A stretch of DNA of 64,000 nt from Bacteroidota bacterium (GCA_023428755.1 JAEYWX010000027.1:186001-250000); one strand, 5' to 3'; shown: positions 1 to 9,674, numbered from the stretch's first letter. Notes: a model not told the origin generated them from the letters alone. Made by a program: numbers and translations.

Positions 1-1
1 A

Positions 2-511
2 GTTGTAGGCTTTGAACCCGATCAAAAAAATTATGATCTGCTAATCAGAAATCTCGAACCATTTGGATTAACAAACATCACCATTCACAAAGCGGCTGTT
101 TGGACTGAAAACGGCCCACTTCAGTTTACCGATACCGGAACAATGGGCAGCAGTATCAGCCAAACAGAAACAGAGAAAACCATTACTGTTGAAGGAAAGA
201 GACTCAAAGATCTGCTGAACAAAAAAGTTGACTTTTTGAAAATAGATATCGAGGGAGCAGAATACGCTGTACTGAAAGATATTGAACCCGAATTAAAGCA
301 TGTGCAGAATCTTTTTGTTGAGTACCACGGAAACTACTCTCAAAACAACGAGCTGACGGATATTTTTTCAATGCTTGTAAATAGCGGGTTTAATTATTAC
401 ATCAAGGAAGCAACAAGCATTTATGACTATCCATTAACAAGAGAGAAAAAAAATCCTACCCCTTTTGATGTTCAATTGAATATATTTTGCACACGCAATG
501 AGAAAAGATAA
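2..511 (+). CDS. FkbM family methyltransferase, 3' part
   Basis: The reading frame is open from base 2, so the 5' end of the gene lies outside the window; about 169 residues remain. The start of the visible part (VVGFEPDQ) is the SAM-binding strand-2 acidic motif of FkbM/Methyltransf_21 enzymes. FLKIDIEGAE, about two thirds in, is the hallmark FkbM motif. FkbM proteins are SAM-dependent O-methyltransferases, often acting on sugars in polysaccharide or glycan gene clusters. The substrate cannot be told from this fragment. A methionine codon at 143 is internal to the family domain and is not the true start. The family call is strong; the role is unknown. Confidence 0.85.
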   Translation, partial: VVGFEPDQKNYDLLIRNLEPFGLTNITIHKAAVWTENGPLQFTDTGTMGSSISQTETEKTITVEGKRLKDLLNKKVDFLKIDIEGAEYAVLKDIEPELKHVQNLFVEYHGNYSQNNELTDIFSMLVNSGFNYYIKEATSIYDYPLTREKKNPTPFDVQLNIFCTRNEKR

Positions 512-538
512 ATAGCTTTTGAATATAATGTGAATAGT

Positions 539-575
539 AAAAAGGACTGAACTTGAATTTGTACAGCCCTTTTTG
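539..575 (+). terminator. weak intrinsic terminator after the methyltransferase
   Basis: An imperfect hairpin (AAAAGG-CTG pairing with CAG-CCTTTT, one unpaired base on each side) runs directly into a T-run 28 bases after the stop codon. It would terminate the FkbM gene. The stem is imperfect, so confidence is moderate. Confidence 0.45.
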
Positions 576-591
576 TTAAGTACAATGCATT

Positions 592-1158
592 TTATTTCTT
601 TTGACTTGCGCCATCAGCCGGAATATTAAACAGAGAAACCAATGTTTCGTATTTCATTGTTTTAATACTCTCAAGTGTGTGTCCAGCTGCTGGTCCATTT
701 ATGAATCTTCCACCCGAAACGCTTCCCGGAATTATAATATAACGATAGGGATAAGTAGCGTTATAATTTGACCTGATTGTAATTACGCCTGGTGTTAGAA
801 AATAATGAATGTAGTTACCTCCGGAAGTAGCATAATTCAATTGAAATACCAGCCCATCAGGATTCCTGAGATAAACATTTACTACACCCCTGTCCATCAC
901 AAGTTGAGTTACTCCGGGAGCATTCAAAATCCCTTCCCAAAAAGAACCTGTGTTTGAAAATGTAACGTTAATCCAGTTTGAATAAATAACATTGGCGGTA
1001 CCTGTGGCGCCTGTTGCTCCGGGTGCACCTGTTGCTCCAGTTGCCCCTTGCGGACCTTGTGGGCCCTGAGGCCCCGCTGGACCAATATCTCCTTTACAAG
1101 ATGGAGCCAGTATTGCAATACCACCTAAAACTGCAACTGCAAGAATGATTTTTCGCAT
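592..1158 (-). CDS. collagen-like repeat lipoprotein
   Basis: A 188-residue protein if started at the ATG at 1158, which gives MRKIILAVAVLGG followed by a lipobox (APSC); a further 13 in-frame upstream codons look untranslated. The lipidated Cys is followed by about eleven Gly-X-Y triplets (GPQ, GAT, GAP types), a collagen-like stalk. A roughly 130-residue C-terminal region rich in aromatic residues and beta propensity follows. Short collagen-like stalks next to a lipobox are common in Bacteroidota surface lipoproteins and probably space the C-terminal domain from the outer membrane. The C-terminal domain is not recognised. It is transcribed towards the methyltransferase gene and away from the large secreted protein. 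Confidence 0.75.
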   Translation of the reverse strand: MRKIILAVAVLGGIAILAPSCKGDIGPAGPQGPQGPQGATGATGAPGATGATGTANVIYSNWINVTFSNTGSFWEGILNAPGVTQLVMDRGVVNVYLRNPDGLVFQLNYATSGGNYIHYFLTPGVITIRSNYNATYPYRYIIIPGSVSGGRFINGPAAGHTLESIKTMKYETLVSLFNIPADGASQKK

Positions 1159-1365
1159 AAATTTTTGTTTTATCAATAGTAACAAAATGAAGAACAATAA
1201 GAAAATATTATCCAGAAAATAACATAACTGTGCATATACAGGAATAGGCGTGCAGAATAATCATTAAAAAAGGCTGTACTGGAAAAAAAACAAATCAATA
1301 CTACTAGCTTTACCGATACATCATTATTTTGTGTACATCACCGATAAGAATTCCATTTTCAATTT

Positions 1366-4300
1366 ATGAAACTGCTTTTAATCTGTTTTTTACTTATTTC
1401 AAATTTTGCAATTTCACAAGTAAACTTAAATAACGGACTGATAGCTCATTATCCTTTCACTGGCAATGCAAACGATGTTAGTGGAAATAACATAAATGGC
1501 GTTGTAAGCAACGCAACACTGACAACGGATCGTAACGGAAATGCGAATAGTGCCTATTATTTTAATGGCACGAATGCCTACGTTCTGCTCCCGTATTCCA
1601 ACCTTTATAATTTTGCACCGCAAGATTCTTTCTCAATCTCTGTTTGGGTTTTACCTGATGCCGGTTATACCTGGCCTGCACAAGCTGTAGTTGTAAAAGC
1701 CCCTGCCAATCCTGATTTCACACTTTCACTCTGGAATTACGGAACCTATATTTTCAATTATAAAGCTATGAGCGGTTATGCCTATAATAATATTACGAAT
1801 GGTACAACTACACTATCGCCCAATGCGTGCTGGTATAATCTAGTTTCAACTTACAAAAATGGCGTTTGGCGTTTATACGTGAACGGTGTACTTGAATCAG
1901 AAAACACAACCCAAACCAGATTTATATTACAAGATGGATTTTCCAGAATTGCATTTGGCAAAAAAGGAGAATCGTTCGGCGATTGGTACAAAGGAAAAAT
2001 GGATGAGGTAAGAATCTACAACCGGGTGTTGAATCAGGAGGAAATTAACACAATTGTTGGCACGTGTCAAATACCCTGCAACAACTGGTTACGTACCACC
2101 AATCCCGGCGATGCTGTGAAAATAGGTGACCTTGATGTTAGCGGTAATCAACTTACCGTTGAAGCTACCTTTAACCGAGTGGCTTCTTATACAGGGGGGT
2201 ATTTGTATGGAGGTGATATTGTTTCAAAACACGATCAACCTACCGATTGTAACTATTTACTACGCCCCAATAATGCTGAGATATCAACAACAAATGGTTT
2301 TTTTCAAACACCACCTGTTTGTGAAATTGAATTGAATAAAACTTATCATGTTGCCATGACGTATAATGGCAGTTCCCTGCGATTTTACAGGAACGGATTC
2401 CTATTACGTGAAATACCTGCTTCCGGCAATCTTATTTTGAATAACTGGATCACAACAATCGGTGATTATGCACCGGGTACAGCAGGTACACCCGAAAACA
2501 TGAATGGCTATATCAACGAAGTGAGAATATGGAACGTGGCAAGATCACAGAGTGATATTCGAGCCTTCATGAACACCTCACTTCCAAATCCAACCACACA
2601 AACCGGTCTGCTTGCCTACTATACATTCGACAACCTACTGAACAAACAAGGCAACGCTGCCTGGAACGGAAGCCTTACCGGCAGCGCCTCCATTAACAGC
2701 ACAAACAGCTCCTGTACAGTTTCAACCGATTCCTGTATTATTTTGACCTGCTCACCAAAAACCGATTTTTCGTATACCCAAAACATCTGTAATCCTTATT
2801 CGTTTACGTTCTCCAGCACATCCAATACTTATCAGAGTATATTATGGGATTTTGGCGACAATACAACAGCCTCTGCAGCATCAACAGTTACACATACCTA
2901 CGCTACCACCGGTAACTACACCGTAACCATGATCCAGCAATTTGCCAACTGTGCTGATACCGTGCAAAAAACTTTTTCGGTAACAATTCAAAATGATCCG
3001 CAAACCATTCTTACCTCCGATACAACAATTTGTCTTGGATCATCAAAACAATTAAACGCTGCCCCGGCCCTTTCTTACTGTTGGTCGCCGGCAGCTTTTT
3101 TAAGCGATCCTTCTATTCAAAATCCCGTTACATCTGCTCCCGGAACTACTACCTATTATTTAACTTCAGAAAAAAAGGGAACCAACCTTATTGTGAATGG
3201 AAATTTTTCTGCAGGAAATTCAGGCTTTAGTTCACAATACACATACAATGCAGCTTCGGGAATAAATCCCGGCGTTTATACTGTCAGCAATAACCCGGTT
3301 GCCTGGCATCCGCAAATGCCTGCCTGTACCGATCATACAGGTGCTGCCGGAAACGGGAATATGATGATCGTAAACGGTGCACAAACAGCAAACGTGAACG
3401 TGTGGACACAAACCGTAACCGTACAACCCAATACCAATTATGCTTTTGAAACATGGGTACAACACATGACCAGCAGTAACCCTGCACAACTGCAATTTTC
3501 AATCAATGGTGTTCTTATCGGCCCTGTTTTTACTGCAAACAATACGTCCTGTATCTGGGACAGATTTTACAGTTCATGGAATTCAGGAAATAATACCACT
3601 GCCACCATTGCCATTGTAAATCAGAACGAGGTGTTTACAGGAAATGATTTTGCCTTGGATGATATTTCGTTTGCGCCGATTATTGTTTCAAGAGATAGTG
3701 TAATTATTACAGTTGACACAGCAACGATCAGTGTTTCAAACGATACAACCATTTGTGCGGGAACACCTGTGCAGTTAACTGCCAGCGGAAGCAATACCTA
3801 TTCGTGGAGTCCGGCCTTGCAATTATCAAATACAAGTCTGGCAAACCCGGTTGCAACACCAACAAACACTACCAAATATTTTGTAACGGGAACGAATACG
3901 GCAGGATGCACAATCACCGACAGTATTACAGTTACAGTAAATCCATTGCCCGTAGTGAGCATCAGTAACGATACACTGGTTTGTACAAACAGTTCGGTAC
4001 AATTATTTGCAGCCGGCGGAACATCTTATACATGGCTACCTGCCACCACACTCAGCAATAGCACCATACCAAACCCCATAGCGAGCCCCACAGGCACTAC
4101 CAGATATGTTGTAACCGTTACTGACAATAACAATTGCAGTGCTGCTGATTCTGTGAGTGTTTCTGTACGACCTCCCAATTCTTTCACCCTTGATCCTTCT
4201 TTCACCGTTTGTTCTGCCGACTCAGTACAACTGATCGCTGCAGGTGGAGATATGTATGCGTGGAGCCCGGCTATTTCACTGAACAATAACACCATTGCAA

Positions 4301-4920
4301 ACCCAATGGCTTCACCCAACACAACAACGGATTTTACAGTTACAATTACAGATACACTTTGCAGTTATTCAGAAACGCTTACCACAACAGTTACCGTTTT
4401 GCCGTTACCGCAGTTGTCACTTACTAAGTCAAACGATATCGACTGTAGTAATAACAGCAGCAGGCTTTCGGTAACAGGTGCATCACAATACCTGTGGCAA
4501 CCAGGCGGCACACTCAATAATACAGGAATCAGTAACCCTTTTGCAAGCCCGGTTGAAACGACAACGTATGTTGTAACAGGAACCGACCTCAACGGATGTG
4601 TGAACACAGACAGCATTACAGTTTTAGTAAACAATACCAACAAAGGCGGCTACCTGATGCCGAATGCTTTTACACCAAACAATGACGGTGTAAACGATTG
4701 TTATGGCATTAGCAGTTGGGGTATTATCCTGGAGTTGGAATTCAGCATTTATAACCGGTGGGGCGAGCGTGTGTTCTTTACAACCGAGCCATCCAAATGC
4801 TGGGATGGAACATTCAGAGGAGTTCAACAAAACCCCGGCATGTTCACGTACAGCATTAAGGCAAAAACGAGTTGTGAAAACTATGTATTTAGAAAAGGTG
4901 TTTTTTCACTGATCAGGTAG
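1366..4920 (+). CDS. secreted multidomain LamG/PKD protein with type IX (CHU_C) sorting domain
   Basis: An 1184-residue protein with a signal peptide (MKLLLICFLLISNFAISQ). Two LamG/concanavalin-like domains lie at about 25-235 and 245-450, each ending in a motif of the type DEVRIYNR or NEVRIWNV. A PKD domain (about 465-545, with FGDN) follows. Then come Ig-like repeats of about 75 residues marked by 'DTTICxG...LxAxG...YxWxP...NPxAxPxxTTxYxVT', repeated about five times. The last 85 residues (PNAFTPNNDGVND...IYNRWGERVF...WDGTFRG) are the CHU_C / gliding-motility-associated C-terminal domain used by the type IX secretion system. Expected location is the cell surface or secreted, with glycan binding or adhesion as inferred role. 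No catalytic domain was recognised. A carbohydrate-binding-like segment interrupts the first Ig-like repeat. Confidence 0.88.
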   Translation: MKLLLICFLLISNFAISQVNLNNGLIAHYPFTGNANDVSGNNINGVVSNATLTTDRNGNANSAYYFNGTNAYVLLPYSNLYNFAPQDSFSISVWVLPDAGYTWPAQAVVVKAPANPDFTLSLWNYGTYIFNYKAMSGYAYNNITNGTTTLSPNACWYNLVSTYKNGVWRLYVNGVLESENTTQTRFILQDGFSRIAFGKKGESFGDWYKGKMDEVRIYNRVLNQEEINTIVGTCQIPCNNWLRTTNPGDAVKIGDLDVSGNQLTVEATFNRVASYTGGYLYGGDIVSKHDQPTDCNYLLRPNNAEISTTNGFFQTPPVCEIELNKTYHVAMTYNGSSLRFYRNGFLLREIPASGNLILNNWITTIGDYAPGTAGTPENMNGYINEVRIWNVARSQSDIRAFMNTSLPNPTTQTGLLAYYTFDNLLNKQGNAAWNGSLTGSASINSTNSSCTVSTDSCIILTCSPKTDFSYTQNICNPYSFTFSSTSNTYQSILWDFGDNTTASAASTVTHTYATTGNYTVTMIQQFANCADTVQKTFSVTIQNDPQTILTSDTTICLGSSKQLNAAPALSYCWSPAAFLSDPSIQNPVTSAPGTTTYYLTSEKKGTNLIVNGNFSAGNSGFSSQYTYNAASGINPGVYTVSNNPVAWHPQMPACTDHTGAAGNGNMMIVNGAQTANVNVWTQTVTVQPNTNYAFETWVQHMTSSNPAQLQFSINGVLIGPVFTANNTSCIWDRFYSSWNSGNNTTATIAIVNQNEVFTGNDFALDDISFAPIIVSRDSVIITVDTATISVSNDTTICAGTPVQLTASGSNTYSWSPALQLSNTSLANPVATPTNTTKYFVTGTNTAGCTITDSITVTVNPLPVVSISNDTLVCTNSSVQLFAAGGTSYTWLPATTLSNSTIPNPIASPTGTTRYVVTVTDNNNCSAADSVSVSVRPPNSFTLDPSFTVCSADSVQLIAAGGDMYAWSPAISLNNNTIANPMASPNTTTDFTVTITDTLCSYSETLTTTVTVLPLPQLSLTKSNDIDCSNNSSRLSVTGASQYLWQPGGTLNNTGISNPFASPVETTTYVVTGTDLNGCVNTDSITVLVNNTNKGGYLMPNAFTPNNDGVNDCYGISSWGIILELEFSIYNRWGERVFFTTEPSKCWDGTFRGVQQNPGMFTYSIKAKTSCENYVFRKGVFSLIR

Positions 4921-5035
4921 GCAATCATTTCACAGGTTTAGCAACGGCTATTACAAATGTACGGGAAGAAAACAGTGGCCTTGAAACTGATTGACAACTG
5001 CGTTCAATAGCAGATAACCGTGTTAATATGAGCTT

Positions 5036-5785
5036 TTAGTAGCCAATTCGCTTTAAAAATTCGTCTTTTCGACGGGTTGCCAATTCCAAGTAAACTCCAT
5101 TTTCCATTTCAACTTCCCCTCCTCTTCCTTTATGATATTTCAGTACTTTATTCAGGTTGATGAGATACGAGTGGTGCAAACGAAAGAAATTTGAATCGGG
5201 AAGCATTTCCTCATATTCTTTGAGGCTTTTGGACGACACCATTTTTTGTCCGCCATCTGTAAAAATATTGGTGTAAGCTCCATTCGCTTCACAATAAATA
5301 ATTGAGTCGGTTTCAATGAACTCCAGTTGATCTTTAAAGGTGGGCACTGCAACTTTCTGTAATGTAGCTGCCGGTTGTTTGATATTCTGCAACAAAACCT
5401 GTAATTGCTGATTGATATTTTTTTGGTTCACCCGTTGTGCTGCTTTTGATATCACTGCTTTCAGTTCATCGATATTCACCGGCTTCAATAAATAATCAAG
5501 TGCAGAATATTTAAATGCTTTCAGCGAATAAGCATCAAATGCAGTAACAAAAACAATTTCAAAGTTTACAGGCATGATCCGGTCGAGCAGATCAAATGCG
5601 TTGCCATGGGGCATTTCAATGTCCAGCAGTACGAGATCAGGTTTCTGTTCATTGATCAGCAGTTGGGCTGTATCGATATTTTCAGCTTCCCCAACATGCA
5701 CTGCTTCGGGGCAATACACACGCAATAATTCTTTTATGATCCGCAGGTTCTTTGGCTCATCATCTACAGTAATTACTTTCAGCAT
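5036..5785 (-). CDS. LytTR-family response regulator
   Basis: 249 residues. The N-terminal receiver has the acidic pair D8/D9, phospho-acceptor D55 (VLLDIEMP) and conserved K101 (LLKPVN). A LytTR DNA-binding domain occupies about 150-249 (FIETDSIIYCEANGAYTNIF ... FRLHHSYLINL). This is the AlgR/LytR class of transcription regulator. It lies 127 bases downstream of a LytS-type sensor kinase in the same direction, so the two almost certainly form a cognate pair. The signal and target promoters are unknown. Confidence 0.93.
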   Translation of the reverse strand: MLKVITVDDEPKNLRIIKELLRVYCPEAVHVGEAENIDTAQLLINEQKPDLVLLDIEMPHGNAFDLLDRIMPVNFEIVFVTAFDAYSLKAFKYSALDYLLKPVNIDELKAVISKAAQRVNQKNINQQLQVLLQNIKQPAATLQKVAVPTFKDQLEFIETDSIIYCEANGAYTNIFTDGGQKMVSSKSLKEYEEMLPDSNFFRLHHSYLINLNKVLKYHKGRGGEVEMENGVYLELATRRKDEFLKRIGY

Positions 5786-5912
5786 AAGAAATTAATTTTT
5801 TTTTGATGCAGAAAAGCGGCTGATTCCACATAGAACATCTTGCAATCGGTAAAACTACTAAAATACCTGACATCATATGATTCTTTTGCCCGTTCAATCC
5901 GGCCTGTATTGC

Positions 5913-8891
5913 TTATAACGGGAAAAGGACTTTTACCCTGGTACCTCCTGCCTTGCCTTCTTCGTTTAGCAGATCTTCAATGATTACTTCCGTTTTACGT
6001 TCCTTTCCTTCGTTCAACAAAGCAATCCGCTCAGCGGTTAATGACATACCCCTTGATTGATACTCGATCGGGTTCACGGCTTTTAACTCACCTGCTTTCT
6101 TCCTGCCAACACCATTATCTTCAACAACACATTCCAATAAGCCTGGGTATTCAATAAATGACAACAAAATTTCACCATTTAAATTTTTCAGAAAGCGAAT
6201 CCCGTGCCGCAGTGCATTTTCTACATAGGGCTGCAGCAGCAATGGCGGTATCTCTAATTGTGATAACGGATGCAGCGTTTGTACATTTACCTTGAAAATA
6301 AAACTACTCTCCATTCTTGCTTTCTCCAGCTCAAGATAAGTTGTGAGATAGCTGATCTCCTCTTCAAGCGTAATGGTTTCTTTTGATGAAAATTCAAGTG
6401 TTTGACGGATCAGTTTTGAAAAGCCGGTGATGAATTTATTGGCACCCTGCACATCTCTGTCGATTACATACTGCTGAATGGAATTAAGGCTATTGAAAAT
6501 AAAATGAGGATTCATCTGCGCTTTCAACGCCATCTGCTCCGTATCATTGATCTTTTGATTCAACTCTTCCTGCTGTTTTTGCCGAATCCGTATTTCATTG
6601 ATCCGTTTTCTGAACAGAAGAATTACCAGGAATACAAACAATGAAAATGCACTGACCCAAAACCAGGTTGTAGCCCAAAAGGGAGGTTTGCATAAAACAT
6701 TCAGTACAATACTGCTGCCTGAACTACTCCAGTTGTCATGCTCCCGTTTTGCTTGTATCTCCAGTTTAAAATTCCCATATGGCATGGGATTGAATTGTAT
6801 TTCCCGGCTATTGGTATAAACCCAATTGCTGTCGTACCCGAGCAATCGATAACGGTAATTGTTTTTTCCGGTTCCGCTGTAATTCAAAGCTTCAAAAGAG
6901 ATTCGGATTGTTCTGTTACGATAGTCAAGACCGGTCAAGTCCAACACATCAAGCGGTTTTCGATTTACAGTAATCCGTTTTATATATAGTACTGGCTCAC
7001 CTCCGGGTTTTGAGCTCAATGACTTTTTATTGACAAATGAAATTCCGTTATTGGATGCAACAACTACATTCTCTCCAGATGCGATCATCGAGTTGATTTC
7101 ATTGGAAAGAAGGCCATCCTGAACAGTAAGGTTTCTGATGCTGTACTGAAAAGGATACAATGATTCGACTGTTACAATTGAAATCCCGTTATTCGATGCC
7201 AGCCAAATAGTATTACTGTCAACAAACAGGTTTCGAATATTGTCACTTACAAGTCCATCAGCATACCTTAACTGATGAATACTGTCTTTTAAGAGGAGTA
7301 ACAGACCGTTTCCACGTGTTGCTAGACAAAGTGTGTTTTTTTGATAATAAGCAATATCCGTAATACGGGAGTTAAGAATTTTTTTAGATGAATCGTAATG
7401 TCGAACATACCCGTTTTTATATTTCCAAAGTCCAAATTGATTTCCTACAAGAACAGTTCCATTATTTTCAACAAACAACTTAGACGTACGGAACACATCT
7501 TTGAGAGAATAAAAATTAAGCGGCTTTTTAAAATCGCCAATTTTGTACTCGTAAACAGAAGTTGCAAGGCCGCTGTACAAGACACTATCTTTTGTGACAA
7601 AATTTGCATTATTCGGAATCTGAAAATAGACCATCGAATCATTCAAACCTGCCTTGGTTTCCGTCCATAACTTTGAATTATACCACCCAACCGGTCCGCC
7701 AACAAGTATAAACGAAGGCGTAACCTGATAAAACGAAAACACATCTCTTAGACCGAGTTGGGTTCTGTTAAAAAGAGAACCTGGCTTAAACCGAATCACT
7801 TCATTACCATGTACACCCGCCAGTATGGTTTCATCATTCAGTTTGTACACTACATTAATGCGGTTGTCAATAATTTGATCGTTATGAGCAAGATGTTTGA
7901 TACGAAAATGATTGAGATAAAAAACTCCATTGGTGAGCGTAGTAAACCAAATACCTCCTTCGTAATCAGTTTCAATAGAAGTAACATGCAAACCATCCAG
8001 ATATTGTTCAATTAAAACGCCTCGTTTATCCAGCACATGCAATCCTTTTTCTGTTGCCATAAAGAGGTAACCATCTACTTCTTCAATATCATCAACAGTA
8101 TATTCCGTCTTAATATAATTATAATCAGTTGTTGACTTAACTATTGTGTAACCATCTTTTGAATGTAAAACAATACGATCATCGGAAAGGCGCTTTAACC
8201 CAAAGCCCTCATGTTGAATAAGATGCGAAATTGAAAGGGTTATCCTACCTTTCTTGGAATTAATAACAACTTCACTTTTGTCTTCAGGCTTTACATAGGC
8301 AAGATTTTGAAGCATTTCAGGGTACGCCACTATCTTTACAAAAAAATCCGCATTACCTGTTTCAATCGCTTCGAATTTTGGATAGGTACTTAATTCGTTT
8401 TCTCGTTTTAAATACCCGTCTGCTGTAATCGTTACATAGTACGGACCACTACTCGACAAATGCACTTTTTCATCGCTGTCCACATACATCCCTTGTATCA
8501 CTCCGGGCTTTATTGCTTCAATCAATTTCTCATTCCATTGGTAGTCTTCAAACTTCCCGTTCTGGTAATAAAATAAGCGGCCGGAGAACGTATAAGCCCA
8601 TACTCTTTTCGTTGCATCTTCGTACAATCCCATAATGGAATTATCTGCAAGATTAAATGTTTCAAATTCATATCCGTTAAACCGTGTAACGCCATGATCG
8701 GTAGCAAACCACATGTAGTTCTTTGCATCACGTAATACCTGGTATGTTTCCGAGCTTGGTAAACCATCCGATGGTGTGTAATTCTTAAACTGGTAACGTA
8801 ATTGCTGTGCAGGCAACGGAGCTGTTGTCAGAAAAACAAACAGGGTGGTTAGAAGAATAGTATGAATGAATAAAAAACGTTGCACAGGCAT
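5913..8891 (-). CDS. LytS-type sensor histidine kinase with Reg_prop propeller
   Basis: 992 residues. A signal peptide (about 1-29, ending in APLPAQQ) is followed by a long periplasmic region of Reg_prop-type beta-propeller repeats (for example YMWFATDHGVTRFNG, IWLASNNGISIV). A Y_Y_Y domain (about 665-730) and one membrane helix (about 738-760) come next. The cytoplasmic His_kinase domain carries the phospho-acceptor H796 in NPHFIFNSLNS, and the ATPase domain has LLLQPYVENALRHG. Unlike PUL hybrid two-component sensors, no receiver or AraC domain is fused; output goes to the downstream LytTR protein. The start lies 15 bases after mqnA, so the gene may be cotranscribed with it. The ligand is unknown. 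Confidence 0.92.
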   Translation of the reverse strand: MPVQRFLFIHTILLTTLFVFLTTAPLPAQQLRYQFKNYTPSDGLPSSETYQVLRDAKNYMWFATDHGVTRFNGYEFETFNLADNSIMGLYEDATKRVWAYTFSGRLFYYQNGKFEDYQWNEKLIEAIKPGVIQGMYVDSDEKVHLSSSGPYYVTITADGYLKRENELSTYPKFEAIETGNADFFVKIVAYPEMLQNLAYVKPEDKSEVVINSKKGRITLSISHLIQHEGFGLKRLSDDRIVLHSKDGYTIVKSTTDYNYIKTEYTVDDIEEVDGYLFMATEKGLHVLDKRGVLIEQYLDGLHVTSIETDYEGGIWFTTLTNGVFYLNHFRIKHLAHNDQIIDNRINVVYKLNDETILAGVHGNEVIRFKPGSLFNRTQLGLRDVFSFYQVTPSFILVGGPVGWYNSKLWTETKAGLNDSMVYFQIPNNANFVTKDSVLYSGLATSVYEYKIGDFKKPLNFYSLKDVFRTSKLFVENNGTVLVGNQFGLWKYKNGYVRHYDSSKKILNSRITDIAYYQKNTLCLATRGNGLLLLLKDSIHQLRYADGLVSDNIRNLFVDSNTIWLASNNGISIVTVESLYPFQYSIRNLTVQDGLLSNEINSMIASGENVVVASNNGISFVNKKSLSSKPGGEPVLYIKRITVNRKPLDVLDLTGLDYRNRTIRISFEALNYSGTGKNNYRYRLLGYDSNWVYTNSREIQFNPMPYGNFKLEIQAKREHDNWSSSGSSIVLNVLCKPPFWATTWFWVSAFSLFVFLVILLFRKRINEIRIRQKQQEELNQKINDTEQMALKAQMNPHFIFNSLNSIQQYVIDRDVQGANKFITGFSKLIRQTLEFSSKETITLEEEISYLTTYLELEKARMESSFIFKVNVQTLHPLSQLEIPPLLLQPYVENALRHGIRFLKNLNGEILLSFIEYPGLLECVVEDNGVGRKKAGELKAVNPIEYQSRGMSLTAERIALLNEGKERKTEVIIEDLLNEEGKAGGTRVKVLFPL

Positions 8892-8906
8892 CCTTAAAAA
8901 TAAACA

Positions 8907-9647
8907 TTACACATTTAAAAACTCCAGAAAGCGTTTCATCCCTTTCCGTTTTTCATCATCCAGTAAATAACTGATATTGTTTGTATAATATTTTTTAAGA
9001 TCGTACACGGGATATTTCTGCTGCTCGGCAATTTCATCCAGCACGGCAAAACCCTCTGCATTGGCAGCATTGAACTGTTGTATCCACTCTTCGCTCATTG
9101 GAGTAAGACTTACCCATACGGCAAACACAAATGGCAGATCCGTCATTGATCGCCATTCGCTGGCAAGATCATACACATAGGTGGAGAGACGGCGTTGTTC
9201 CAATGCCCGGTCACCAATCACCACAGCTGCAGTAGTGCCGCTGATCTTTGTACGATAGCTCTCATCCGTTGCATTGATCAGTTCCGGATGAATACCCCAG
9301 AACTCTTTCATCAATACCTGTGCCAGTGCAACCGATGTACGGCTCTGGTAATCGAGGTAAACAGTTGTAACTTCTTCTACCGGTACTTCGCTGAACAGGC
9401 AAACCGATGCTACTTCAAAATCAGAGGCTATACAATAATCACTCACAATATGATAATGCGGCAATTCCGGCAGCAACGCTACCGGCACCAATGCCACATC
9501 CACTTCTTCGGTTTTGAGCATTTGTGCCACTTTCGAGGGATAATCGGGTACCAGTTCATGCGCTGCAAGAAAACGCTTCGACTGCATCCCATACATCATG
9601 GGTTTTGTGTTTAAATAACTGACAGCTCCGATTTTTATCTTCTTCAA
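8907..9647 (-). CDS. mqnA: menaquinone biosynthesis protein MqnA (chorismate dehydratase)
   Basis: MqnA converts chorismate to 3-[(1-carboxyvinyl)oxy]benzoate, the first step of the futalosine route to menaquinone. The N-terminal motif IGAVSYLNTKPM and the periplasmic-binding-protein-like fold with VIGDRAL are typical, and the length matches the family. I place the start at a TTG at 9647 (LKKIKIGAVSY). An in-frame ATG at 9704 would add 19 residues (MQTACPPKNP...), which do not resemble the family and are overlapped by a probable promoter -7 box. The other futalosine genes are not in the window. It is followed after 15 bases by a sensor kinase. Confidence 0.82.
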   Translation of the reverse strand: MKKIKIGAVSYLNTKPMMYGMQSKRFLAAHELVPDYPSKVAQMLKTEEVDVALVPVALLPELPHYHIVSDYCIASDFEVASVCLFSEVPVEEVTTVYLDYQSRTSVALAQVLMKEFWGIHPELINATDESYRTKISGTTAAVVIGDRALEQRRLSTYVYDLASEWRSMTDLPFVFAVWVSLTPMSEEWIQQFNAANAEGFAVLDEIAEQQKYPVYDLKKYYTNNISYLLDDEKRKGMKRFLEFLNV

Positions 9648-9653
9648 TTCATT

Positions 9654-9661
9654 TACTTTTG
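9654..9661 (+). promoter_or_regulatory. possible -7 element TACTTTTG for purB
   Basis: An exact match to the Bacteroidota -7 consensus TAnnTTTG, on the plus strand 126 bases before the purB ATG. No convincing -33 TTG is seen. It is separated by 5 bases from an opposing -7 box for mqnA. Confidence 0.35.
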
Positions 9662-9666
9662 CGCTG

Positions 9667-9674
9667 CAAAGAAA
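9667..9674 (-). promoter_or_regulatory. -7 element for mqnA
   Basis: On the minus strand this reads TTTCTTTG followed by GCAGCGC, one base away from TAnnTTTG. A TTG lies 16 bases further upstream. Transcription would begin near 9660, between the ATG at 9704 and the TTG at 9647, supporting the shorter mqnA start. Confidence 0.45.

Noticed and set aside
9195..9614. 139-codon open frame on the plus strand opposite mqnA
   Set aside because: Cys/His/Phe-rich translation without family motifs, fully inside a well-supported gene on the other strand.
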